Below are positions 1 to 5,362 of a DNA stretch of 5,362 nucleotides, in pieces; the first letter of the stretch is position 1, and each line of letters opens with the position of its first letter. The notes beneath the pieces are model-generated. The model had not been told where the DNA came from, did not search any database, and saw only the letters and a program-made list of their open reading frames with translations. A program made the position numbers and the translations under genes. This DNA is from Actinomycetes bacterium (lineage in GTDB: Bacteria > Actinomycetota > Acidimicrobiia > Acidimicrobiales > Palsa-688): positions 1 to 5,362 of the forward strand of contig JAKAXG010000357.1 in the NCBI GenBank assembly GCA_021827225.1, given 5' to 3'.

Positions 1-993
1 TCGGGTCCCCCGGGCCCCGGCCCGGCGCCGGCCGTGACGGCCCGTCCCGGCCACCTCCGCCTCGTCGTCCTCTTCGTCGGCTCCGGTGAGCCGGAGGAAC
101 ACCTCTTCCAGGCGCGAGCCGGTCCGCAGGTCGCTGAGGGCCTGGTCCCGCTCGGCCAGCCAGGCGGTGACAGCGGCTACCGCGGCCGGGGTGCCCTCGG
201 CGGACACGATGTACTCTCCCGGGCGGTCCTCGCGGGCCGGGGCGCCGAGCCGGGCGGCCAGCTCCGCCAGGTCCAGCCCGGCGGTCGAACGGAACCGGAT
301 CTCCTCCTCCCCGGGGGAGGCTGCGGTGAGCTCCGCCGAGGTGCCGGCGGCCACCACCCGGCCGGCGTCGATGATGACGATCCGGTCCGCCATTCTCTCC
401 GCCTCCTCGAGTTCGTGGGTGGTGAGCAGCACGCAGGCTCCCGAGTCGCGCAGGGCGGCCACCTCGGCCCGGATGGCCAGCCGGCCCCGGGGGTCCACCC
501 CGGCGGTGGGCTCGTCCAGGAACACGACGTCGGGGCGGCCGACGAGGGCCAGGGCCAGGGACAGCCTCTGCTGCTCGCCACCCGACAGCCGGCGCCACGG
601 GGTGCGGCTGACCTGGCCCAGGTCGAGCCTCTCGATCAGGTCCGGGGCCGGCACCGGGTCGTCGTAGTACGACGCGAACAGCTCCACGGCTTCCAGGGGA
701 CCCATCCCCGGGTAGACGCCACCCCTCTGGAGCATCACTCCCATCCGCCGGCTGAGCCGGCGGTGATCGGCGCTGCTGGTCGGGTCCAGTCCCAGCACCC
801 GCACCCGGCCGGCGGACGGCCGGCGGTAGCCCTCGAGGGTCTCCACGGTGCTGGTCTTGCCCGCCCCGTTGCGGCCGAGGAGCGCCACCACCTCGCCCGG
901 GCGGCCCTGCAGGTCGATGCCGGCGACCGCCACCCGCGAGCCGTAGGTGACGACCAGGCCCTCGACGTCGATCGCTGGTACTTCGGGCGGCAC
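1..993 (-). CDS. ABC transporter ATP-binding protein, DrrA/CcmA-like export type (C-terminus cut by window edge)
   Basis: This cytoplasmic nucleotide-binding subunit would power an ABC exporter. Counting from the GTG whose last base is 993, I read Walker A GRNGAGKT at residues 40-47, Q-loop MLQ with Gln89, signature LSGGEQQR at 136-143, Walker B VVFLDEPT at 156-163 followed by AGVD, and the H-loop His at 193. All catalytic motifs are intact. After the ATPase core comes the usual C-terminal region of export-type ATPases, ending in a RLEEVFLRLTG motif near residue 304. An unusual tail follows: an acidic run, then an Arg-rich stretch. The frame is open for 331 codons and leaves the window without a stop. 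An alternative in-frame GTG at 1018-1020 has GGTGA three bases upstream and would add nine residues; a TGA lies just beyond it. The gene is divergent from the next ABC operon. Its permease is presumably past the left edge. Substrate unknown; the family call is firm. Confidence 0.93.
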   Translation of the reverse strand, partial: MPPEVPAIDVEGLVVTYGSRVAVAGIDLQGRPGEVVALLGRNGAGKTSTVETLEGYRRPSAGRVRVLGLDPTSSADHRRLSRRMGVMLQRGGVYPGMGPLEAVELFASYYDDPVPAPDLIERLDLGQVSRTPWRRLSGGEQQRLSLALALVGRPDVVFLDEPTAGVDPRGRLAIRAEVAALRDSGACVLLTTHELEEAERMADRIVIIDAGRVVAAGTSAELTAASPGEEEIRFRSTAGLDLAELAARLGAPAREDRPGEYIVSAEGTPAAVAAVTAWLAERDQALSDLRTGSRLEEVFLRLTGADEEDDEAEVAGTGRHGRRRAGARGTR

Positions 994-1084
994 GGTGGAT
1001 CCGACGGTACCGCAGCCCACCCGTCACCGAGAATTCGGGGCTGGCGGGTCAAGTCACCGGAAATGTTCGATGATGTACGGGTCG

Positions 1085-1103
1085 GGCGGCCAGCGTGGCC
1101 GCC
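1085..1103 (+). repeat. Perfect 7-bp GC inverted repeat / predicted hairpin before the SD
   Basis: GGCGGCC at 1085-1091 and GGCCGCC at 1097-1103 are exact reverse complements separated by the five bases AGCGT. If transcribed, they would form an all-GC seven-pair stem with a five-base loop ending three bases before the AGGAGG at 1107. It could be an operator for a repressor, a 5' leader hairpin affecting translation of the exporter, or chance in GC-rich DNA. The match is directly visible; any role is inference. Confidence 0.55.
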
Positions 1104-1106
1104 TCC

Positions 1107-1112
1107 AGGAGG
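1107..1112 (+). promoter_or_regulatory. Strong Shine-Dalgarno AGGAGG
   Basis: AGGAGG lies four bases before the ATG at 1117. It is the strongest ribosome binding site in the window and decides the start of the second ABC ATPase. Confidence 0.85.
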
Positions 1113-1116
1113 CTCG

Positions 1117-2031
1117 ATGATCGAGGCCCGCAACCTCACCAAGCGCTACGGCTCCACCCTCGCCGTGGACGACCTCAGCTTCGACGTGAAGCCCGGCATC
1201 GTGACCGGCTTCCTCGGTCCCAACGGGGCGGGCAAGACCACGACGATGCGCATGATCGTGGGCCTGGACAGACCGGACCGCGGCACTGTCACCGTCGACG
1301 GCCGGCGTTACCGCGACCTGGACGTGCCTCTCCAGGAGGTCGGCGCCCTGCTCGACGCCAAGGCTTTCCACGGGGGCCGCTCGGCGTACAACCACCTCCT
1401 GTGCCTGGCCCAGAGCAACGGCATCCCCTCGTCCCGGGTGGACGAGGTGCTCGCGATAGTGGGCCTGGAGACGGCCGCCAAGCGGCGGGCCCAGTCCTAC
1501 TCGATGGGCATGGGGCAGCGCCTCGGGATCGCCGCCGCCCTGCTCGGCGACCCGAAGATCCTGATGTTCGACGAGCCGGTCAACGGCCTCGACCCGGAGG
1601 GCATCGCCTGGGTGAGGCGCCTGATGCGCGACCTGGCGGCCCAGGGGCGCACCGTGTTCGTCTCCAGCCACCTGATGAGCGAGATGGCGCTCACCGCCGA
1701 GCACGTCGTGGTCATCGGCCGGGGCCGGCTGATCCGGGACGAGAGCATCGCCACGTTCGTGAACTCGAGTTCCCGCAACACGGTGACGGTCCGTTCCCCC
1801 CATGCCGACCGTCTGCTCGCTCTGCTCCGCCAGGCCGAGGCCGTGGTGGAGACCGACAACACCGGGGCTCTGGTGGTGTCCGGCCTCGAAGCGTCCGATA
1901 TCGGGGAGATGGCCGCCTCTGCGGGTATCACCCTGCACGAGCTGGCCCCCCAGCGGGCGTCACTGGAGGAAGCGTTCATGGAGCTGACCTCGGACAGCGT
2001 GGAGTTCCACGCCACGGGCCAGGTGAAGTGA
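1117..2031 (+). CDS. ABC transporter ATP-binding protein, BcrA/DrrA-like export type
   Basis: This 304-residue cytoplasmic ATPase should drive export by the ABC-2 permease encoded immediately downstream. Visible motifs are Walker A GPNGAGKT (34-41), signature YSMGMGQR (128-135), Walker B KILMFDEP (147-154) with the D-loop GLD (157-159), and the H-loop SSH with His185. The signature differs from the common LSGGQ form but matches what I know of bacitracin-exporter-like (BcrA) ATPases. The Q-loop position carries Asp80 (GALLDAKAF) instead of Gln, which I recall as typical of the actinobacterial members. The C-terminal domain ends with RASLEEAFMELT, the standard end of export-type ATPases. Length is normal for the family. 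The start is set by AGGAGG four bases upstream. The frame is open far upstream, but that part is antisense to the divergent ATPase. The stop TGA shares one base with the permease ATG, implying translational coupling. Substrate unknown (drug, peptide or lipid are possible). Confidence 0.96.
   Translation: MIEARNLTKRYGSTLAVDDLSFDVKPGIVTGFLGPNGAGKTTTMRMIVGLDRPDRGTVTVDGRRYRDLDVPLQEVGALLDAKAFHGGRSAYNHLLCLAQSNGIPSSRVDEVLAIVGLETAAKRRAQSYSMGMGQRLGIAAALLGDPKILMFDEPVNGLDPEGIAWVRRLMRDLAAQGRTVFVSSHLMSEMALTAEHVVVIGRGRLIRDESIATFVNSSSRNTVTVRSPHADRLLALLRQAEAVVETDNTGALVVSGLEASDIGEMAASAGITLHELAPQRASLEEAFMELTSDSVEFHATGQVK
2021..2026 (+). promoter_or_regulatory. Shine-Dalgarno AGGTGA for the permease
   Basis: AGGTGA lies inside the last codons of the ATPase gene, four bases before the permease ATG at 2031. 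It supports that start at the one-base stop/start overlap. Confidence 0.6.
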
Positions 2032-2867
2032 TGGCCGCGCCCACCGTCGCCGCCGGCACCTCCGCCTCCCGTGAGGCGCTGGCCGCACGGCGCCCCTACC
2101 GCTTCTCCGACGCCGTGCGCTCGGAGTGGACCAAGTTCCGTTCGGTCCGCTCCACATACTGGACGTTCCTCGTGGCTGCCGTTCTCGGCATCGGGCTGGC
2201 CGCCCTGATCAGCGCCGTATCGGCCAGCCACTACGCCACGGATCCGACCATCCGGCTGGGCTGGGACCCGACGGACCGAACCCTTCGCAGCCTGCAGCTG
2301 GCCCAGCTGGCCTTCGCCGTGCTGGGGGTGATGGTCGTCACCTCCGAGTACTCGACGGGCATGATCCGCACCAGCCTGGCCGCCGTACCCCGCCGGACCC
2401 GCATGATGACCGCCAAGCTGCTGGTCTTCACCGTGTGCGCGCTGGTGGTCGGGGAGATCATCGCCTTCGCCGCCTTCCTGCTCGGGCAGGCGCTGATCCA
2501 CGGTCACGCCCCGTCGGCCAGCCTCCACCAGCACCTGGTCCTCAGGGTGGTGATCGGTTCCGGTCTGTACCTGGCCCTGATCGGGCTCATGGGCGGGGCC
2601 TTCGCCGTCATCCTGCGCCACGCCGCGGCCGGTATCGCGGTGGTGGTGGCCATGCTGTTCATCCTCCCGGGCGTGGCCTTCGCCCTCCCCACCTCCTGGT
2701 CGCAGCCCATCGAGGAGTACTGGCCGACCAACGCCGGGCAGCGGGTCACGAGGATCGGGCAGGGCGCCCACAACCTGTCGGCGTGGGTCGGCTTCGGCGA
2801 GATGGCGCTGTTCGTGGCCGTGGTCCTGGTCGTGGCCCTGTACCTGCTCGAGCGGCGCGACGCCTAG
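2031..2867 (+). CDS. ABC-2 family transporter permease
   Basis: This 278-residue integral membrane protein is the likely transmembrane partner of the ATPase just upstream. A hydrophilic N-terminus contains SEWTKFRSVRSTYW (31-44), a stretch I associate with actinobacterial ABC-2 permeases, directly before the first helix. Hydrophobic segments lie at about 44-64, 88-105, 128-152, 169-195, 198-219 and 253-272, giving six helices as usual for ABC-2 exporters. A short loop after helix 2 reads TSEYSTGMIRTSLAAVPRR; the EYSTGMIR part is a family hallmark. The protein ends with LLERRDA. The ATG overlaps the ATPase stop by one base and has AGGTGA upstream, so the pair is almost certainly co-transcribed and translated at matched levels. 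With one ATPase and one permease gene, the complex would be a dimer of each. What it exports cannot be read from sequence. Confidence 0.93.
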   Translation: MAAPTVAAGTSASREALAARRPYRFSDAVRSEWTKFRSVRSTYWTFLVAAVLGIGLAALISAVSASHYATDPTIRLGWDPTDRTLRSLQLAQLAFAVLGVMVVTSEYSTGMIRTSLAAVPRRTRMMTAKLLVFTVCALVVGEIIAFAAFLLGQALIHGHAPSASLHQHLVLRVVIGSGLYLALIGLMGGAFAVILRHAAAGIAVVVAMLFILPGVAFALPTSWSQPIEEYWPTNAGQRVTRIGQGAHNLSAWVGFGEMALFVAVVLVVALYLLERRDA

Positions 2868-3460
2868 TGGGCGCAGCCGGGGAGCCCACCGTGTGGCTGG
2901 TCCGCCATGGCCAGACCCCGTGGAGCCGCGACGGCCGGCACACCGGGCGGACCGACATCGAGCTGACGGGAGAGGGTGAGGAGCAGGCGGCGGCGCTGGC
3001 TCCCCTCGCCGGCCGTCTGGATCCGGACCTGGTGCTGTGCAGCCCCCGGTGCCGGGCCCGGCGTACCGCCGAGCTGGCCGGCCTGGCCTCCTACGAGGTC
3101 ACCGACGACCTGCAGGAGTGGGACTACGGGGACTTCGAGGGCCGGACGACCAGCGACATCCGCCGGGACGTGCCCGACTGGACCATCTGGGAGGGCCCGT
3201 GGCCGGGAGGGGAGAGCGCCTCCGACGTCGCCGCCCGCGCCGACCGTCTCATCGCCCGGGTCAGGGACTCCGGCGCCCGGCGGGTCGTGCTGGTCGGTCA
3301 CGGCCACTTCAGCCGGGTGACGGCGGCCCGCTGGGTCGGCGCCGATGTGACCGTCGGGCAGTGGCTCATGCTCGACACCGCGACCTGGTCGGAGCTGGGC
3401 TGGGACCGCGGTACCCCGGTGATCAGCCACTGGAACGTGGCGGTGGGGATACCGGGCTAG
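2867..3460 (+). CDS. Histidine phosphatase family protein (phosphoglycerate-mutase-like)
   Basis: This is a 197-residue soluble enzyme of the histidine phosphatase (branch 1) superfamily, which uses a phospho-histidine intermediate to remove or transfer phosphate. The hallmark LVRHGQT places the nucleophile at His14. SPRCRARRTA (59-68) supplies the conserved Arg region. LQEWDYGDFEG (82-92) carries the probable proton donor Glu84. VLVGHGHFSR (141-150) carries the second catalytic His145. All expected active-site residues are present, and the length fits small phosphatases rather than glycolytic mutase (about 230-250 residues). The GTG at 2867 shares its G with the permease TAG. A second in-frame GTG at 2891 has GGGGAG six bases upstream and would give 189 residues beginning MWLVRHG; either could be used. 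The tight linkage suggests the ABC operon extends to this gene. Substrate unknown; phosphosugars and other small phosphate esters are common for the family. No signal peptide is seen. Confidence 0.92.
   Translation: MGAAGEPTVWLVRHGQTPWSRDGRHTGRTDIELTGEGEEQAAALAPLAGRLDPDLVLCSPRCRARRTAELAGLASYEVTDDLQEWDYGDFEGRTTSDIRRDVPDWTIWEGPWPGGESASDVAARADRLIARVRDSGARRVVLVGHGHFSRVTAARWVGADVTVGQWLMLDTATWSELGWDRGTPVISHWNVAVGIPG
2879..2884 (+). promoter_or_regulatory. Possible Shine-Dalgarno GGGGAG favouring the GTG at 2891
   Basis: GGGGAG is spaced six bases from the in-frame GTG at 2891, better placed than anything before the GTG at 2867. It makes the shorter start of the phosphatase a real alternative. Confidence 0.4.
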
Positions 3461-3474
3461 CGCTGCCCCGAGGC

Positions 3475-3493
3475 GGCGCCCGGAACCGGTGCC
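3475..3493 (+). terminator. Weak hairpin after the phosphatase gene
   Basis: GGCGCC (3475-3480) can pair with GGTGCC (3488-3493) across a seven-base loop, with one G-U pair, starting 14 bases past the TAG. No T-run follows, so it is at best a U-less terminator of the kind proposed in high-GC bacteria. It may be chance. If real, it separates the exporter-phosphatase operon from the rhomboid gene. Confidence 0.22.
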
Positions 3494-3517
3494 TGCTGCC
3501 GGCTCGCGTAGGACAGG

Positions 3518-4429
3518 ATGGATGCCGTGTCGAGCACCGAACCGGTCGCGCCCCCGAGCTGCTACGTGCACGCCGACCGGCCGGCCGGTTCGACCTGCCG
3601 CCGCTGCGGCCGGCCCATATGCCCCGACTGCATGCACGAGGCCCCCGTCGGCTGGCAGTGCTCGAGCTGCCTGAGAGCCGGGTCCGGGGTGTCGCCCACC
3701 GTCCGGTGGCGGCCCGGGCCCCACCGGGGCGTCGGCCGGCTGGGCAACACCCGGATGACCCCGGTCGTCACCGGTGTCATCGCCGTCAACGTGGCCGTCT
3801 ACCTGTGGGAGACCCGGCACTTCAACTCGACCGTCGACCGGTTCGGCATGTGGCCCCTCGGCGTCCACCAGGGGGAGTGGTACCGGCTCATCACCGGTGC
3901 CTTCCTGCACGCGAACATCGAGCACATCCTGTTCAACATGGTCACCCTGGCCATCGTCGGCCCCCCGGTGGAGGCCGAGGTCGGCCGGGTCCGGTTCGTG
4001 GCTGTCTACATGCTGTCCGCCCTGGGCGGCTCCGTGGGCTCCTACCTGCTGAGCCGCCCGGACGTGCTCGGCATCGGCGCCAGCGGGGCCATCTTCGGGG
4101 TCATGGGCGCCTATTTCGTGCTGGCCCGGATGCGCCGCTGGGAGACCCGGACCATCCTGGCCCTCATCGCCATCAACCTGTTCATCGGCTTCACCAGCCC
4201 CAACATCGACTGGCGGGCCCATCTGGGTGGCATCGCCGTCGGGGCGATCACCTGCCTGGGGCTGATGGTCGTGCCGGGCCGGCGCCGGGACCCGGCGCCC
4301 GGCCGGGACGCCAGCCCGGCGCCCCCCTCGGAGGTGGGCCAGGTCGTGCAGGGCGTGGCCGTGGTGGTGGCCGTAGGGGTGGTGCTCGGGCTGCTGGTGA
4401 TGCTGCCGCCCGGCCATGTCAACCTCTGA
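3518..4429 (+). CDS. Rhomboid family intramembrane serine protease with N-terminal zinc-binding segment
   Basis: This 303-residue membrane protease cuts transmembrane substrates inside the bilayer. Residues 15-51 hold Cys15, His18, Cys27, Cys30, Cys35, Cys38, His40, Cys48 and Cys51, a B-box-like cytosolic zinc-finger pattern. A basic, proline-containing linker leads to helix 1 (about 81-97). WYRLITGAFLHANIEHILFN (121-140) gives His136 and Asn140, matching the oxyanion His/Asn of GlpG. GASGAIFG places nucleophile Ser189 in helix 4, and WRAHLGG places His235 in helix 6, so the Ser-His dyad is intact. Further helices lie near 157-177, 209-225 and 237-253. After a charged Pro/Ala-rich linker (254-275) comes a seventh hydrophobic segment (277-297), suggesting a 6+1 topology. 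The ATG has AGGA at 3510-3513, four bases upstream. A 57-bp gap separates it from the phosphatase. Substrates and the zinc module's role are unknown. Confidence 0.95.
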   Translation: MDAVSSTEPVAPPSCYVHADRPAGSTCRRCGRPICPDCMHEAPVGWQCSSCLRAGSGVSPTVRWRPGPHRGVGRLGNTRMTPVVTGVIAVNVAVYLWETRHFNSTVDRFGMWPLGVHQGEWYRLITGAFLHANIEHILFNMVTLAIVGPPVEAEVGRVRFVAVYMLSALGGSVGSYLLSRPDVLGIGASGAIFGVMGAYFVLARMRRWETRTILALIAINLFIGFTSPNIDWRAHLGGIAVGAITCLGLMVVPGRRRDPAPGRDASPAPPSEVGQVVQGVAVVVAVGVVLGLLVMLPPGHVNL

Positions 4430-4493
4430 TCCGCCCGGTGGGCCGGACTGGCGCAGCGGTCGGATTTCCGGGGGCTATGTATCGTCGATCCCG
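4430..4493 (+). promoter_or_regulatory. Short gap before the MFS gene with a -10-like TATGTA
   Basis: The stretch 4461-4493 is noticeably less GC-rich than both flanking genes. It contains TATGTA at 4476-4481, twelve bases before the GTG at 4494. There is no recognisable -35 at the proper distance. The position would suit a promoter giving a very short leader, in line with the missing SD, but this is inference. The segment may instead encode the N-terminus from the ATG at 4416. Confidence 0.25.
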
Positions 4494-5362
4494 GTGGCCG
4501 TTCCCGATCCGTCTCCGATCCCGACCGGGAACCGGCGGGTGCTGGCGGCCTCCATGGCCGGGACGGTTGCGTGCGCCCTGCCGGTGTTCCTCGTCGGGGC
4601 GGTGGCGGTCCAGATGCGGGACTCCCTGCACTTCGGGGCCGGCACCCTCGGGGTGGTGGTCGGGCTGTACTACGTCGGCGCCGCCGTCAGTTCCGTGTCG
4701 CTCGGCCACCTGGTCGAGGCGGTGGGCGCCCTTCGCACCATGCGGGTCGCCTGCATGGTCAGCGCCGCCGTCCTGGCCCTGATCGCCGGGATCGCCCACT
4801 CGGTGCTCGCCCTGGCGGTGCTGCTCGTGGTGGCCGGCGTGTCCAGCGCAGCCATGCAGCCGGCGGCCAACACCTACCTGACCCGGAGGATGCGGGAGGA
4901 CCGGCAGGGGGTGGCGTTCGGGGTCAAGCAGTCCGCCGTGCCTCTGACCACCGCCCTGGCCGGTCTGGCGGTGCCCGCCGTGGCCCTCACCGTCGGCTGG
5001 CGGTGGGCGTTCGCCCTGGCCGCCGTGGTGGCGGCCGTGGTGGCGGTGGTCCTCCCCCGGCCGTCCCTGTCGCTCTCCGCCCGCCGGGCCGCTTCCACCC
5101 CCCGCCCGGCCCGGCCCGGCGCCGCGGAGCTGTGGGTCATGGCGGCGGCCTTCGGGCTGGGCCTGGCGGCGGCCGGATCGCTCACCGCGTTCCTGGCCAG
5201 CTCGGTGGTGGCGGCCGGTGCGGGGCGGGGGGCCGCCGGGCTGCTGGTGGGAGCCGGAGGGGCGGCCGCGGTGGTCGGCCGGGTGGCGGTCGGCTGGTAC
5301 GCCGACCGCCGGGGTGGGGACCATCTGCCGGTGGTGGCCGCCATGCTGGGCGTCGGGGCGGC
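4494..5362 (+). CDS. MFS transporter (C-terminus cut by window edge)
   Basis: The frame is open from the GTG at 4494 to the right edge, giving 289 residues of a secondary transporter that normally has about 400 and twelve helices. Hydrophobic segments lie near 16-40, 50-70, 84-101, 103-125, 146-166, 168-187, 212-235 and 246-266, consistent with the first eight helices and a central loop at about 188-211. A degenerate motif A (GHLVEAVGALRTMR, 71-84) lies between helices 2 and 3. Its second-half counterpart GWYADRRGG (267-275) lies after helix 8. GVKQSAVPLTTALAG (143-157) in helix 5 resembles the KQ...P pattern of several MFS families. The start is uncertain. An in-frame ATG at 4416, inside the rhomboid end, would add 26 residues but has no SD and poor codon use, while the GTG also lacks a clear SD. 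Substrate cannot be inferred. Confidence 0.88.
   Translation, partial: MAVPDPSPIPTGNRRVLAASMAGTVACALPVFLVGAVAVQMRDSLHFGAGTLGVVVGLYYVGAAVSSVSLGHLVEAVGALRTMRVACMVSAAVLALIAGIAHSVLALAVLLVVAGVSSAAMQPAANTYLTRRMREDRQGVAFGVKQSAVPLTTALAGLAVPAVALTVGWRWAFALAAVVAAVVAVVLPRPSLSLSARRAASTPRPARPGAAELWVMAAAFGLGLAAAGSLTAFLASSVVAAGAGRGAAGLLVGAGGAAAVVGRVAVGWYADRRGGDHLPVVAAMLGVGA

Larger units (their letters stand above)
994..1116. other. Divergent intergenic region between two ABC transporter genes
   Basis: About 120 bp separate the two divergent starts, so promoters for both directions should lie here. The stretch around 1021-1080 is less GC-rich than the flanking genes. On the minus strand a TTGACC hexamer (plus-strand 1047-1052) resembles a -35 box, but no good -10 box lies at the right distance. 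On the plus strand I see no convincing -35/-10 pair. The clearest element is the inverted repeat before the ribosome binding site, listed separately. If the minus gene starts at 1020 the gap shrinks to about 96 bp. Confidence 0.5.

Noticed and set aside
30..42. Inverted repeat GGCCGT-G-ACGGCC considered as a terminator
   Set aside because: The one-base centre cannot form an RNA loop without opening pairs, there is no T-run, and it lies inside the still-open ATPase reading frame.
34..1116. Long open + strand frame that continues into the second ABC ATPase and looks like a 665-residue fusion protein
   Set aside because: The first part is antisense to the divergent ATPase, whose minus-strand frame shows every ABC motif. 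The + strand translation has no recognisable domain, and AGGAGG marks the true start at 1117.
1497..2771. Large minus-strand open frame opposite the exporter genes
   Set aside because: It is a shadow caused by GC-rich codon use. The translation is low-complexity Gly/Arg/His-rich, while the + strand holds clear ATPase and permease motifs.
2864..4417. 517-residue minus-strand open frame opposite the phosphatase and rhomboid
   Set aside because: The opposite strand encodes two proteins with intact catalytic motifs. This frame reads as a compositionally biased His/Gly/Asp/Pro-rich sequence with no domain.
4449..4470. tRNA-like D-arm string (TGGCGCAGCGGT) before the MFS gene
   Set aside because: No anticodon arm, T-loop GGTTCGA-type sequence or acceptor pairing follows at the right distances, so it is a chance match.
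4419..5324. 301-residue minus-strand open frame opposite the MFS gene
   Set aside because: It is Gly/Arg/His-rich and repetitive without motifs, and the + strand shows MFS helices and both motif A copies.
1..5362. CRISPR arrays, transposons, toxin-antitoxin pairs, phage defence or biosynthetic-cluster enzymes
   Set aside because: I found no direct repeats with spacers, no transposase or nuclease motifs, no terminal inverted repeats, and no biosynthetic domains. All coding space is taken by six known-family genes.

Overview
The window is very GC-rich (roughly 70% or more by eye). Its genes use G/C-ending codons heavily, some start with GTG, and its permease and rhomboid are of kinds I associate with Actinomycetota. 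I infer a high-GC actinobacterium, but nothing here fixes the class or genus. The DNA is gene-dense: six protein genes, two of them cut by the window edges. No RNA genes, mobile elements, CRISPR arrays or phage genes are visible.

Left part (1-993, minus strand): an ABC transporter ATP-binding subunit of the DrrA/CcmA-like export type. Its C-terminus runs off the left edge, so its permease, if adjacent, lies outside. This gene has no stop codon in the window and is easily missed, because a long open + strand frame overlies it. A divergent intergenic gap of about 120 bp (994-1116) follows. It holds a perfect GC-rich inverted repeat just upstream of a strong Shine-Dalgarno (SD) sequence.

Centre (1117-3460, plus strand): a compact cluster with stop/start overlaps. 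It encodes a second export-type ABC ATPase of the BcrA-like subfamily, its six-helix ABC-2 permease, and a histidine-phosphatase (phosphoglycerate-mutase-like) enzyme. The ATPase and permease very probably form one exporter of unknown substrate. The phosphatase is tightly coupled to them by position, with no obvious functional link.

Right part (3518-5362, plus strand): a rhomboid intramembrane serine protease with an N-terminal Cys/His zinc-binding segment and a probable extra seventh C-terminal helix. It is followed by a major facilitator superfamily (MFS) transporter cut by the right edge. Four of the six genes encode membrane proteins or transport components.

I did not find a convincing undescribed system. 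All six genes belong to recognisable families. The points worth a second look are small: the hairpin at 1085-1103, the zinc-finger rhomboid, the phosphatase coupled to an exporter, the charged tail on the first ATPase, and the uncertain MFS start.
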